From: Halichondria panicea
Lineage: Eukaryota > Porifera > Demospongiae > Suberitida > Halichondriidae
Assembly (NCBI RefSeq): GCF_963675165.1
Contig: NC_087381.1
Location: 3,596,001 to 3,660,000 of the forward strand
Reading direction: 5' to 3'
Length of the DNA stretch: 64,000 bases
A program made the translations under genes and the position numbers. Below are positions 13,201-25,284 of the stretch, piece after piece (within the stretch, counting starts at the first letter, position 1; each line of letters begins with the position of its first letter). The notes under the pieces are model-generated. The model was not told where the DNA came from. It searched no databases and saw only the letters and a list, made by a program, of their open reading frames with translations.

Positions 13201-13690
13201 AAGAGTTCCTCTACCCGTTACGGTATTCCTAGCATAGCTAGTGTACATTGTATGGCTGATGATTTAATTCAGGCCTGACTCAATTTTATTGAGACTGTTT
13301 CATTGGTCTTCCCATGCATGGAAACCTTTGTGTGCGGGCTGGTATGTACGTATGTTGTTACTGCATGGTCATGCTCCCTTATCTCACTACCTGTTTTGCC
13401 TTCAAGGACCACTAGCTTGGAGCTTCATACTTCTCACTTTGATGTCTATTGACATAATTATACAGTCATCCAGTCCCCATTTCCTTTCGAATTGAGTCTG
13501 AGTTTACCATTACCATAACGTGGTAATATGTATGTATGCTTTATGTAACTCTGTAGCTCTCTCATGCTCGATTTGAAACACCTACACCTGAGCACAATCA
13601 CTCTTTAGCTACCCATGTATCATGTACATCTACATGTATGCGTGTGTACACATATAATTAATTTATTGCACCACACGTACAACACGCATA

Positions 13691-13735
<45 letters not shown>

Positions 13736-16700
13736 ATACAGTGGAGACAACGCTACGTAACATTCAAAGTCACCAATTCTGGGCGCCTACAGTTTGTCAT
13801 TTACAAAGAATCACCGGCCATCCCTGACAATGAAGTCAAGCATGTAGCTATTGACGAGTACGGAGGTCTGGAAACAAACATGAAACTGGAGAGTGAGAAA
13901 TACACGTTTGCCGTCATCACTAACTCTTCTACCGAGTGCTTCTCTGTCGACTCCCCTCAAGAGATGTCCGAATGGACCAACTTATTGCAGGAGTACCTCG
14001 GGAAAGGTTAGATAATTATTAATGACCAAATCGATCTCTATAACAATTAAGCATTCTCACCTAGGTATAAGCATATTGTACTCTAAAGTTCTATAACCCT
14101 ATGAGCTCACGCTTATAAAACTATTACCTCTATGTGTACATTCTAATTTCCGAAAGTGAACACATTGTGTCATAACAATAGGTCCATTAACTTCATTTGT
14201 AGGTACTGACAGAAGAAAATTACCTTACAAGAGTGGCCAAATCTTAATTAAGCTATCGTTACATGTGCGTACAGTAACATTAATTTTGCCTATTGTGCAT
14301 GTGTTTAACTCTATCTACCACTAGCTTCATTTAGTGTTGTTTGTGTGTACTCTCATGAGACTGGGTAATTTTGGATGGGCTGTCACTGTAATAACAGATT
14401 ATGTTGACAGCATATGCAATACTCCCCGGCTTCAGTTAGGCTTGATTGTGTGCAAAATTCAACAGTAAAGTCATAGTTGCACGTGACCTAACTTAAGTAA
14501 CTATTTGAGGTACATGTAAATTTACACCTCCTCTGCTCTGCATGGCCCCCACTGATGAAAGCAAACGTGGTGTTTACAGTCTCCTTTATTTCAAACAAAC
14601 TTTTAGTGCCGTACGAGTACTTTTTATGTTTTATGTTCCGGTTTTTGGTTTCTGAAAAGGTTATGTAATCTCCTGGAATGCTTTGATCTGTCAACTACGT
14701 GTGTATGCATGTACCACCTGGCCCACTCTAATCTAGAAATCTGCGAACAGCCAGTTATGTGTTGGTTGTCATGGTTTGCAGAAGGTATTGCATAGTTATT
14801 AACTGGGTTGTCTAATTAGTTGTAATTATTGAAGTTGGCAATACAAAAAAAGTAGCAATGTAAACAGTATTTGCTGGGCAACGCCTACATTTCGTATATA
14901 TCCAAAATAATCACTTTCGAATCATTGTACTGACTAAAAGTAAATGTGTAGTCTATTGATCACAGCAGTTGTTGGCAAAATATTTTAACGTGGAACAGAT
15001 TCCTCGGCATTTTTGAATGACGTCCCCAATGGTGTGTGTATGTTGTCCAAATTCACATACTGAGCTTCAAAGGGATTGGTCATGTGTTAATCAGTTTAGC
15101 TAATCAAATTCATTAGAGCAGGTGCCGGTGTCTCTTTGTGAATATCGTTCATATTGGTAAACAACTTTGCATCCTGCGTAACAACATACACAATGTACAT
15201 GTACACCTACTATCAATAGGATCTGGTCTTATCAATTGTACGTGAATAATTAACTTGTAGACGTTTCGTGACGGTTGCCTATAATTATACCCTATTAATC
15301 TTTAGTCCCGAATCGTATGTTCTGTGAAAATTTTAATCCATTGGTGGCACATCAAGTTCACCACCGACCCCACACACCAAACCATACGCACAGAGCTGGT
15401 GCTGAGCATCAGTATACCGTTCAAACAGAATGTGTTGAGAGCGGGCAAAGCTCAGCTGCGAATCAGAAATCTTGGATTTTCCATAACAACGTGTGACAGC
15501 CCCCCGAGGTCACAGGGGTCATGGCAGATCATACACATACGAAAGTATGGAGGATCAGATTTCTTCAAGTTCGAAACTGGTAAGTTAAATCTCTTTTTAT
15601 TGCTTACATGTACATTCTGATTGTACACATGCACCATTTATGCAGCATGCTAAATAATGCAGAAATTAATGTATCTTACGTGTAGCTATAATTATACACA
15701 CTGTACATGTACATGCATGCACTGTAGCTTAATTAGTTATTATCCGCATCTTAATGGTTTGTGCCCAAAATTAATAATTACGCGGGTGATTATCTTCTTT
15801 TATTTTACAATTTTTCATTACTGTACCTATGCCAAAGTGTGTAGTCTGTTCAAGCACTCATTTGTACCACTGTTGTACTTTTGAGTCCACTTTGTATTGC
15901 CCCTCCCCTAGGCTCTCGCTGTCCAACAGGAGAGTGTCTCTACACCATCCAAACAGATGACAACAAAAGAGTCAAGACATTATTCAGCGAACTATCACTA
16001 CACAAGCCAATCTTCACCGACGATCGTGTGGGACGACGTATGACTCTCGAGAAAAGCATGAGCCACAGCATGAAACTACCCTCTTTGCCGATGAACAGAT
16101 TCAGTCTCCCACAGGTTCCTAGTAGCGACTCCCCAAGTCACCCGTTGTACGAGAACAGGGATGCTATAGCCAGTGCAATGCCTCAGGGTATGAGGAGACA
16201 TTCTGCAGCTGGTACTGAAGAGGTGCCTAGTCCGGCCAGGCAGGGGGCCAAGACGCTGCAAAACGGAATACCTGGTAAGCTACTTGTACATGCACTTGTA
16301 CGTATTACTTGACATTGAGTTGGTGGATTGGTTATTTCAAGTTCTACATGCACATGTATTTATGGGCATAAGAACAAAATAACTATTTGTGAAATACGAT
16401 GTTGTGAGATCAATGACCTCAAGATAATTATCTGCTTACTCTATAATTAAACATAATTTTACTATTCCTACATGTAGTTCGGCACCCTAATCTTGTGTAG
16501 TTGCTAGGGTACAGAGTACATGTAAATCCTGCTTGTATTAGACTGTATAGTACGTGTCAACTTTCATGATGATCCCTGCAGGTACTGCAGTCAACATCGA
16601 TGACAACAGACAATATGCTAACTGGACAGCCCAACGCACCCCCGGAAGAGCATCCCCCTCTAAAAAACTCCACCCACAAATCCAGCTCCCGGTAGACTAC

Positions 16701-19564
16701 TACAGTGTGGTACCACCACCTGTCATCCAACACCGAAGCACCGCGTCCAACTCAACACCACCAAGCAGCCCCGAGACTGAACAATATCTCAGGGAGGATT
16801 TTGTGTCCCCATCCAAGAAATCACCTGATTATGATTACTCTATGGTTAACCCGTCTCGGGCGACTATAGTAGGTGACCATATCATGTTTAAGGAGGACTC
16901 TTCACAGCTAGAACCTGCCTCTAACCCTGAGGGCGATGATATGTATCAAAATCTCAAATTTCTACATAAAAAGTCGACAAATGGACCTGACTCTGATACC
17001 TCAAAGTAAGCCCCACCTGAATTTAATCTGTTCGTACATGTGTACATTGTACATAATGTTCATGCGTGCGTAATAGATAATTATGGTAAGAAACCGATCG
17101 AGTGTTGCATGAAATTTACAGGCACAAAGGTTGTTTACAATACCATACATAATTATTGTACTCTATTACACTCATTTGTAATTGTCTGGTCCACTTTGTA
17201 AATTACGCCATAATTTATGTTTTTGTTCGTTCTTTTACAGAGCCCCCATTGCGGCCACACAACCAGTGGTGATCTCTGACCTTGACTGGGCACAACATAA
17301 CTACACTAATGTGCAACTAGCACAGGAGGCAATGCACAGCAAGAAAGCAGAGACACCGTGAGTGTGTGTGTGTGTGCTTCATGTTTTAATGTAATATTAA
17401 CCGCTTGTAACATGTATCAATAAACTGAGTGGCCAACTGTACACAGTTAATGTACATGTTAAAGGCTGCAAAATAAATGTAAAAGTATTTCAAGCCACGT
17501 GTGATTGAGTTCAAATATCAAAGCATTCTCGTAGAGTGTATGTATGTACATGCATGTAGTGCAGAATGTACCATACATCACACTTACCCGATGACTTGAG
17601 TGTATATGTCTCCAAAAGGCCCTAATGAATTATGTCTCGATAGATTTACCTTGAGTGACTTGTATACACGCCCTGTGTGTAATTGATTTTAATGCAGCTA
17701 GCCTTATTCAAGTACATTATGTGGTTATTGTCCATGACTGTGTGTATGTACGTATACATGTACTGTTTTGCCCCTATTTGAATGTGAATGCTAATATTTA
17801 TTGCTGGGTGTTTCTTTGCTACGCAGAGAAAGAAAGAGTGAACCATTCTCTCCGAGCAGAAGGTGAGGTTATGTTTCTATGGTGATGGTCGAGCCATAAA
17901 ATACTACAATGTTGTACATTTGTGTGTTTGCACACTTTTAATGGTTTTCTAGACGTACTTATACAATTTGGCATACATTGTAGGTTAGACTTCACAATTT
18001 AATTTTAGTACTCCAAATTTAATGGCGGTAGCAATTATAGAGTGTGCTTTATATAGGCTTTCAATTGTGGCGCCAATTATAATTCTGTATTGTGAAATCT
18101 AACTTTGCTGCACACACATGTACTAACAATACTTTACATTGCAGGGAGACTAGCAGAAAACATTCAGTGCCATATACTGGCGGACTCAGAAACTCACGCT
18201 CGACTAACGAACTCGACAACAACCCAATAACTGATTCAAGCCATCCATCTCCGGACTATTACAACATGTGCGTGCCCAATTTACCTGCTAATAACTCAAA
18301 AAATGGTCTACACCTTCGTACAACTCTCTCATTGACTTCTATTCACCAACAATTTAATAGCCTAGATAGTGTAGATGGAGACACACGGAGTGGTATACCA
18401 GGACCAAGGTCCGATTTCGAGCGACAAAGCCGATCACCAGTTGCGAATACCTACGATTCTCTTATCCCTTTACCTGAAAACAAAGAAGTGATGACAGAGC
18501 GTTACGATAGATTGTCACCGCTATCCTTAAATCGGAACTCAGGCTCCTCTTCCCCTGACCCTGTTCTCTCGCCAACAGAATCTCTCAACCATTTGACCCG
18601 TTACCAACGCAAGGTGAATGTTACACACTACCATCACAAGTACGAATATGTCGACGTTGACTTAGAACATAGTGGAGAGAGTGGTTCAAGTGATGGAGTA
18701 TTTAGTCCTAGTAACAAGATGGAGCACCCACTCACGTGGATGTCACCTGGCCCTAATGAGACACCACAACCTGAGAGTCACAGCAAGCCTGCCATTATTG
18801 AGTCCAGGAAGAGGGTATCTATAAAAGAAACGAACTCAAAGCCTCGAAAAAAGCAGCTACCTTTGCAGACAACACCAGAAGATTCACTTCATTTTTTCCC
18901 CTCAGAGCAACCCGTACGTGCTAGCAGTGAAATCACGAGAAAACCTTCGCCTGCACCCAGAAATTCTCGCTCAAAGACTACCTCAGCTGTTCGGCGATCA
19001 AGCTCGTCAGACGAATCCAGTTTTGAGGTTATTCCAGAAATGGAGACTATTTCTCATGCTCACACAACACCTAATGAAACCTTCCGCCCGAAAATCTCCA
19101 ATATTCAAGTTGAGCTAGTTAGAGATTCAGTATCAGAACACATGTCACCTCCTCTCCCACCGCGAAATGGCAGTGACAATGATCTATCTAAAAAATTTAA
19201 CACTGAATCGCAGCTGACTTCCTCAGTTGAGACTCCACCCCTTCCACCCCGCCCCCAGCACCACAAGTTGCCCCCCGTTAATATCGAGATTGACAAAAAA
19301 CCATTACCTCCGAAACCAAAAGTTCTTTGTATTCCTGATAATGGCAGCAAGAAGTATGTATCGCTGACATTCAATGAAACAGTTGACTTTGATGATAGTA
19401 CCTATTCTGCTGTGAATGTAGATCAACCGTTACAATTTAATCGCTCATTTTCTGAGCATCAAGAATCCGATGAACGTGTGTCTTATTCATCAGTTAACTT
19501 TCCTATAACGGATGCCCTTCATTCTACGATCAGAGAAAGAATGACAGAGAGAGCGAATTGTTAA
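10238..19564 (+). CDS. Dok/IRS-like docking adaptor (PH domain, IRS-type PTB domain, long Tyr/Pro-rich tail)
   Basis: Exons: 10238-10330, 13742-14006, 15394-15579, 15912-16274, 16582-17005, 17241-17357, 17827-17862, 18145-19564. Phases are consistent, giving 2904 nt and 967 aa. The PH domain spans about residues 25-120 (WRQRYVTFKV; final-helix W in EMSEWTNLLQEYL). The IRS-type PTB domain follows at about 121-225 (LRIRNLGFSI, WQIIHIRKYG, FFKFETGSRCPTGE). The tail carries candidate SH2 ligands YQNL, YTNV and YYNM (Grb2-type YxN), plus YSVV, YSMV, YDSL, YVDV, YVSL, YSAV and YSSV. SH3 ligands PPLPPR (twice) and KPLPPKPK are also present. By family role it is recruited to phosphorylated receptors at the membrane and scaffolds SH2/SH3 proteins. 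The tail is much longer than in vertebrate DOK1-7, so Dok versus IRS/FRS orthology is unresolved. The start of the third exon (15394) was chosen because it keeps phase and begins at the first PTB strand. A start at 15306 is open but out of phase with the preceding exon. Confidence 0.88.
13687..13741. repeat. (CA)n microsatellite abutting the PH-exon 3' splice site
   Basis: About 20 CA units with slight interruptions run into CACATACAG, the acceptor of the exon starting at 13742. This is the same arrangement as at the GS exon of the neighbouring receptor gene. Confidence 0.95.
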
Positions 19565-19703
19565 TTAAAATATAACACAAGTTTTTATTGCCATGCAAGT
19601 GATGTCACTAAGTCTGTGTACATGTGGGTTCAAGCACTTTTGTGTTCTGCAATCACTGAGAATAATTATCATTATGCTATTAATTTATTTTATGCAGCAA
19701 AGC

Positions 19704-19709
19704 AATAAA
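19704..19709 (+). other. AATAAA polyadenylation signal of the adaptor gene
   Basis: A canonical AATAAA lies 140 bp downstream of the stop codon at 19564. It is the first clear signal on the coding strand. Confidence 0.6.
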
Positions 19710-20467
19710 GTTATAAATCAGAGAATGACCCTATAATTCATGTATAGGTATAGTATATCATGTATCATGTCAATCTGGCATGCATTATAAGACTTCCAGA
19801 GTTAATTAGAGGATCGAGTAGGTTAATTAATTGTATCAATAATAGCTATAGGGTCTTGGTTATAAATTATAGTTAAAAGTTCGTAAGGAAGCTAGCTGCA
19901 TGCATGCAAGTGTTTTCAGATTTTTATTCGTTTTTAGGGTACTAATTTTGGCGGATTTGTAGCAAATTCATTACCATAATAACAAGCGTGCACTTGCTAA
20001 TGCCTCTCGCCAGTTATGCTTTCGCTCAAAAAGTATTAGTGTTATAGTAGTTTTTCTATAATGAATTTTACATTAAAGTTAGCTTATCTATATAAACTCA
20101 CACTTTATTGTTGTAATGTACTCTTGATTGGTCTACCTTCAGAGAGATACGAATGTTATAAACTCACTGGCACATTTTTCTCTGCTGTTTCGTTCAATCA
20201 TGATTTTATACCCCCCCTCTCTATACCCCCTACAGACTACCGGTGGTCAGTAGAGCAAACATTCTCTTTCAAGATGCATTCCATGTTTTCGTACACTCAT
20301 TCTAAAATTCAATCAAAATCACTACAACACCAAACAAGCATTTTTGTATCTACGCCGTCACTTTACCCTCGTCAGGTTCCTTTGTGTCTTGCTTATATAA
20401 TGTGTCAGTTATACAATTTTATCTGCTATAACGTGCAAACATTAAAGGTGTGCTCTCTCCCCAACAG
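19710..20467. other. Intergenic DNA, no confident feature
   Basis: AT-rich. The 151-residue open frame at 20061-20516 has low-complexity, non-conserved content and runs through an intron-like pyrimidine tract. An upstream exon for the candidate gene at 20468-21036 may be hidden here but could not be placed. Confidence 0.4.
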
Positions 20468-21036
20468 CTCTTGCCTCCAAAAGGACATGGGAGAGGCCGA
20501 GGGCTCCGGCCTCTAACAGCTTCAGCCCTGCCTCCAAAGGGACTCCAGCCTACAGCTCCAGGAATGGAACGTGGGAGAAGTATGTACTTGCATGTTAAAT
20601 ACTTCACTGTGTGATTAAAATGCACAGTTCTTAGTGCTGTATTGCATGCAGCTACCCATTGTGTGATTATGCCTCGGTGTGCATGCGCAAGTGAGGCATA
20701 TCGTAGTGTTTCACACATACTCTGCATGTGCGTAGGTTGCATGCTCATTGATGTTTGCACATGGAGACTCACGTCAAACGGTTTACTGCCCCATTCATTG
20801 AATATGTATGTGTAGCCTAAAAGTATTCCTTCGTTTGTGTCTCTATGAGCAACTAGCTGGTCCAAGATACCTTACAGTTAACGAACACACCAACAAAATA
20901 ATGGGTAACTTCATTAATTATTGTTCTTAAAACATTTCTTTTGAGCATCAATACAGTGAGTGAAGACGATTAGAATGCAATGTGACTGTGTGTGTTTATC
21001 CCCTGCAGTGTCCCAATAACGAAGACAGTGATGTGA
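20468..21036 (+). CDS. Two candidate exons of an unidentified gene or alternative 3' end
   Basis: CCCCAACAG precedes an open stretch (20468-20579) rich in Ser, Pro, Lys and Arg, containing KRTWERPRAPASNS and NGTWE. It ends at a good donor (GTATGT at 20580). The next acceptor, CCCTGCAG, joins in phase at 21009 and stops at 21034-21036. The GC-richer, codon-like composition contrasts with the flanks. No family was recognised. It could be a separate small gene with an unseen first exon, or an alternative tail of the adaptor gene upstream. Confidence 0.3.
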
Positions 21037-21344
21037 GCGAGATGAAGGCCGTACCTCAAAGGTGTCTTGGAAACCGGCCGAATCAACGCCCTTTGAAAAG
21101 GGGAAAACAAAACTAACTGCACATTAATTACTGTGTTGCTGAAAACTTGTTATTAATGCTCACTTGTCACTCCCACTCACTAGCTTGTCAGTTGCTTTGC
21201 AATTAATTTTACTGTCTAATGGGCATGCACATAACACTAACAAAACGAGTGTTTAATGCCTCTCACCATGTTTTTGCTTTCCCTCAACACTATAGTATAA
21301 ATTTGCATGATTTTGTTTTTCAATTATCAATGTTTAGTACTATT
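21037..21344. other. Intergenic, nothing recognised
   Basis: AT-rich. No exon, repeat pair or regulatory motif could be supported. Confidence 0.4.
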
Positions 21345-21492
21345 TAGAACACACCTAGCCAAGATTAATCTGCGTGCCGAGGATGGCCTCGAGGTTAACG
21401 TGGTGCTCGAGGTGCAGCCGAGTGCATTACGTAACCGAGAGGCCATCCGAGTGCACAGCATTAAAACACGTGACTTGGCTAGGTGTGTTCTA
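21345..21492. mobile_element. 148-bp foldback element with 19-bp perfect ends
   Basis: TAGAACACACCTAGCCAAG (21345-21363) is exactly inverted as CTTGGCTAGGTGTGTTCTA (21474-21492). Inner parts also pair imperfectly (GATGGCCTC with GAGGCCATC), so the whole element can fold into one long hairpin. It is GC-richer than its surroundings and lies just 5' of a LINE remnant. Confidence 0.75.
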
Positions 21493-21509
21493 GTGCTGTC
21501 ACGTGAGCT

Positions 21510-22786
21510 CTTGCCAACTCCTCTCCGGATGGGGAGGACCCCATCTGCCAAGATACCTGAAGGGCAACGGTGGAGTGGCGATAGCATGGCACTCAAAAAT
21601 TAACCACATGGTGGAAAAAATTCCAGAGAGTCCCACAGAGTGTGTGGTATACAAGTGCATGCAGAACCAAAACCGTTCTGTTTCTTCTCCCGTCTACCTC
21701 CCGTGCAGGTCTGGAGAAACAATGGATACCCTAGATGCACTACTGAACACGTACGGCATAAGTAACGAAATCGTTTTTCTTGGGGATTTTAATGCAGACC
21801 CGGGAATCACGGGAGGCCCCTTTTGCACAACATCCTGCAACGAGCAGGGGCGTATACTCATCAGGTACCTCCGCAGATGGGGCTTTGTTTCGGCTAGACC
21901 TCAAATTCCCACACCTACATAAGTGAGGCCCATAACACCATGTCATCTATAGATCATAATCACCTCTACAATGGTCTTGGACGATAATCCTACCAATATG
22001 CCAGATCACCTCCCATTGCTTTGCGTAGTGAGATCTAATTATGCTGCACCTCCTGAGACAACCAGATCCTTCCCCCCTAGCAAGGGAAAAACTATCGGAG
22101 GAAGATCTAAAGTCAGCCTAAACCTATCCGCTAGCTGAGAAGATATTCCTCCCTCACCAAGTTCCTAAATGGAGCGATCATCTTTCTAAGTCAGCATTCA
22201 TCATGTGGAAAAAAGGTGGCAAACCTAGGGACCCGTCTAACCCCCTGTGGTCTAACTACAAATCCCATAAGGGCATATTCAGATCGGAACTCCGCCATCA
22301 CAGGAAAGACCTCCTCAATGAATTTCTAGACAGCTTGGACGAGGCAGACAAAGGTCCAAAAAAACTGTTTAGTGATATCAAAAGATACTTTGGTAACCCT
22401 ACCACCTCACTAGTGGTAAACAGTGTTGAATTCACCCCAGAAAACATTTTGGAGGGATGGAAGACGCACTATATACCAAGCTGTTTTCACCCTCTGATGA
22501 CCCGTCCTACAATACATCTAATCTTACCTATGTAAAAGCTCTTATGGAAAGAATACTGGCAAACTCACACGAACATGCATCTACCCTAAGTTTTAGCAGC
22601 ATAGAGGTCCAGGAGGCCATCACATCGCTGCCACTGGGTAAGGCAGCCGGTCCAGACCATATAGAGCCAGAGCATATAAGACATGCAGGAAAATCGCTGG
22701 TGATTCACATAACGCATCTCTTTAATGCAATAGCAAACCAAGGCTACATCCCAAAGCAGTTCCAGTGGGGGATCAAGGAAATATGA
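21510..22786 (+). mobile_element. Broken non-LTR retrotransposon (LINE): endonuclease and N-terminal RT fragments
   Basis: The first piece (about 21530-21920) encodes part of an APE-type endonuclease: GGVAIAWHSK, then IVFLGDFNADPG, the metal-binding GDFN motif. Frame changes and stops follow. A linker (22203-22470) and an RT start (22457-22786: LPLGKAAGPDHIEPEHI, then LFNAIANQGYIPKQ) belong to the same ORF2 in shifted frames. The reverse transcriptase catalytic boxes are absent, because the copy is cut at about 22786. The 5' end is also missing. It is a dead fragment; the clade was not assigned. Confidence 0.8.
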
Positions 22787-22913
22787 AAGGGGGGTTCCAA
22801 ACTACAAGCGCGCAGCGCGAAATTTTTGGGGTTACGCCCACTTCCGGTCACACGTGGCTAGGTAAAATCCCAGGGGAAGTCCCATAATAAGTATAGGATA
22901 GACTACACCCATA

Positions 22914-24089
22914 CAGCGGTTTTCAGAGTTCTTGCATTTGCAATGTCTAGAGCGGAAGTACCTGTCATGTGAACCGTTACGTAACAAGATTGAAGTTTCT
23001 AGCCTCATTCTAAACCGATTTTTTTCCAATACATGATTTGGGAGAAAATCAACCTTGGAAATAGCCTTTGCAAGCCTTTGGCATCACCGCTGAAGCTAGC
23101 TATCCTTGAGATTGTAAGCACTTCCAATAGTTTTGTGAGCTACTATTAGTAACACAGGACTGGATGTCTGGAGCTAAGAGAGATTCTACTGTCTATATGA
23201 CTCATCAGCTTGCAGCAACACAAAATGAGTAGGCAGGCCGGGGCAGTCACTTCAACCAGTTCCTTATATAATACTGAGAAGCTACACGCTTATTTCAGAC
23301 TTCTCTGAATAACTAGTAACGAATAACTTTGTCTGTAAAATTTATATTGAAAACTCATGTAAAAAAACTTGCCTGACTCAGCAATATTTGTGCTCCCGTG
23401 ATGTTGTCCAACCTTAAATGTTTGGGAATATCACGTGACCAGTGACTTCCGCTCTAGACATTGGAGTTTTCAGAGTTCTTGCATTTGCAATGTCTAGAGC
23501 GGAAGTACTTGTCACGTGAACCATTACGTAACAAGATTGAATTTCTACCTCATTCCAAACCGATTTTTTTCCAATATTATTATGATTTAGGAGAAAATCA
23601 ACCTTTGGAAGCTGGAAATAGCCTTTGCAAGCCTTTTGCATCACCGCTGAAGCTATCCTTGAGATTGTAAGCAGTTCAAATAGTTTTGTGAGCTACTATT
23701 AGTAACACAAGACTGGATGTCTAGAGCTAAGAGAGATTCTACTGTCTGTATGACTCATCAGCTTGCAGCAACACAAAATGAGTAGGCAGGCCGGGGCAAG
23801 CCACTTCAACCAGTTCCTTATAATACTGGGAAGCTACACTCCTATTTCAGACTTCTCTGAATAACTAGTACATTTAGTAAAGAGGAGTAATTTTGTCTAT
23901 TAAAAACTAGCCTCGATTCCAGGCTGCTGAGAAAGGAGCAGGTAAACCCTTAGATTTGTTATCCTACTATTCAAGGGGCTGGACTCGAGGCTAATTAAAA
24001 ACTCAATGTAAAAAAACTTGTCTGACTCAGCAAAATTTGTGGGAATATCACGTGACAAGTGACTTCCGCTCTAGACATGCAAACCGCTG
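22914..24089. mobile_element. Non-autonomous TIR transposon with internal tandem duplication
   Basis: The outer ends CAGCGGTTT (22914) and AAACCGCTG (ending 24089) are inverted and flanked by TA on both sides. Inside lie two similar modules, 22943-23461 and 23490-24078. Each begins with ATGTCTAGAGCGGAAGT and ends with the inverse ACTTCCGCTCTAGACAT beside TCACGTGA. The modules share over 400 bp and are separated by a repeated TTTTCAGAGTTCTTGCATTT. No ORF matches a transposase. The TA flanks suggest a Tc1/mariner-type mechanism, but the family is not recognised. Module 2 has a later 86-bp insertion (23908-23993). Confidence 0.7.
23908..23993. mobile_element. 86-bp palindromic mini-element of the TAGCCTCGA family, 9-bp target duplication
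   Basis: Ends TAGCCTCGATTCCAGG and GGCTGGACTCGAGGCTA, flanked on both sides by ATTAAAAAC (23899-23907 and 23994-24002). It is absent from the neighbouring module copy, which confirms it as an insertion. The ends match the 3.16-kb element at 32917-36078. Confidence 0.85.
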
Positions 24090-24091
24090 TA

Positions 24092-25284
24092 GTAAAGAAA
24101 GGGATTGGAAACGCATCACGTGCACCAATGTTTTCAACAGAGCTTGTGTGTCACCATCCTACTTACGATTTTTAATGTTATTCATTGTTAGTCAAAAGGT
24201 CATTTGTTGTTTTTTGAGCTATATTTTTGGACTTCAAGATCATTCTTTCAGCGTTCAAGCCAATCAAGTAAGCTGTTTGGGTACATAAAAACATAAGCTT
24301 TCCAATGGTAGTGGTCCCATAAAGTTTGGATGGTGTATTGCACCCCAAAAAGTGTTTTTAAACCTTGAAAGTTAGGGTGAGTTGTTTTTACAGAAGCTCT
24401 ATTGCTCAGTGTAAGGTATTATGGATTGGTTACATGAGAGAATCTTGTTCTTACATAATAGAGCTATAGTATGATATGTAGCATAAGCCTCATATTGCAT
24501 GGATTAGTGAGTTACAATCTGCTTTAAGTAAAAAATGTTGTACTATAGTGACAATTTTGTGGAAGCTATTTCTCAAATAGACTTTTACAGATTAGCTGTA
24601 TTGTTTTATATTATTGTAGTACTCATGCTAGAATGTAGTATGCAACTGATTTTGGAGTGATCAGGGCATCTATTCGTGATTTACAGCAACTTTTATATCA
24701 TGTTTTTTAAAGTGATTAATTAATTGTCTTTTTTTAGGATGTGAAGCAAAAAGCTCGTAAGAAAAGGTGCAAGTCCTCCTCAACCGTTAACCAGATCCCA
24801 CTCTCTCTTCTTTTAATCATAGATGGCTTCTTATAGCTGGTTGTTTTGGAGTGTTCCCTGACATGATTCTATTGATGGCAAGCTCTTTGTTTGCTCCAGG
24901 CTGTCTTGCATGATGTCTTTCAGCTTGTTGGTTAGTCTCACGAATCAGCCGCCCTTCCTAGGTCTCTCCTTAGGAAGGGCGGCTAATTCATGAGACTGGC
25001 ATGCAATTAACACAACGGCAATTAGAGACCTAATGAGCAAAGGTTAAGTGCTTCGCGCCTCCTCTGAGTCTATCCTATACATATCTGCACAGTCGGTGAT
25101 GAGTCGCTTCCTGTGCAATTTGAATGTAAAACGCTGATGTCAGCATTTATTAAAAAGCAATAATTCTTTACAGTGATATTATACAGTGCGATAGTAGTGG
25201 TATATTTAAAATAAAGCTATAGAATCACTGAAAGCTTGGACCATTTAAGGAACAGCTTGGTAATTATATATATACATGGTTATA
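24092..25284. other. Non-coding DNA with a GGATTGGAAAC end motif and one palindrome
   Basis: Begins with AAGGGATTGGAAACGC (24098-24113), which recurs inverted at 27545-27560. No exon was confidently recognised. A short open stretch after a TTTTTTAG at 24738 has no known family. Confidence 0.4.
24934..24997. repeat. 64-bp palindrome, probable mini-MITE
   Basis: The arms AGTCTCACGAATCAGCCGCC and GGCGGCTAATTCATGAGACT are inverted with few mismatches, and the inner CCTTCCTA/TAGGAAGG also pair across a 10-bp loop. It is unrelated to the TAGCCTCGA family. Confidence 0.75.

Noticed and set aside
15306..15579. Longer version of the adaptor's third exon starting at the TTTAG at 15305
   Set aside because: Open, but out of phase with the donor at 14007. 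The CACAG at 15389-15393 restores phase and starts at the first PTB strand.
20061..20516. 151-codon frame
   Set aside because: Low-complexity composition, no family, and it reads through the intron-like pyrimidine tract and acceptor at 20467.
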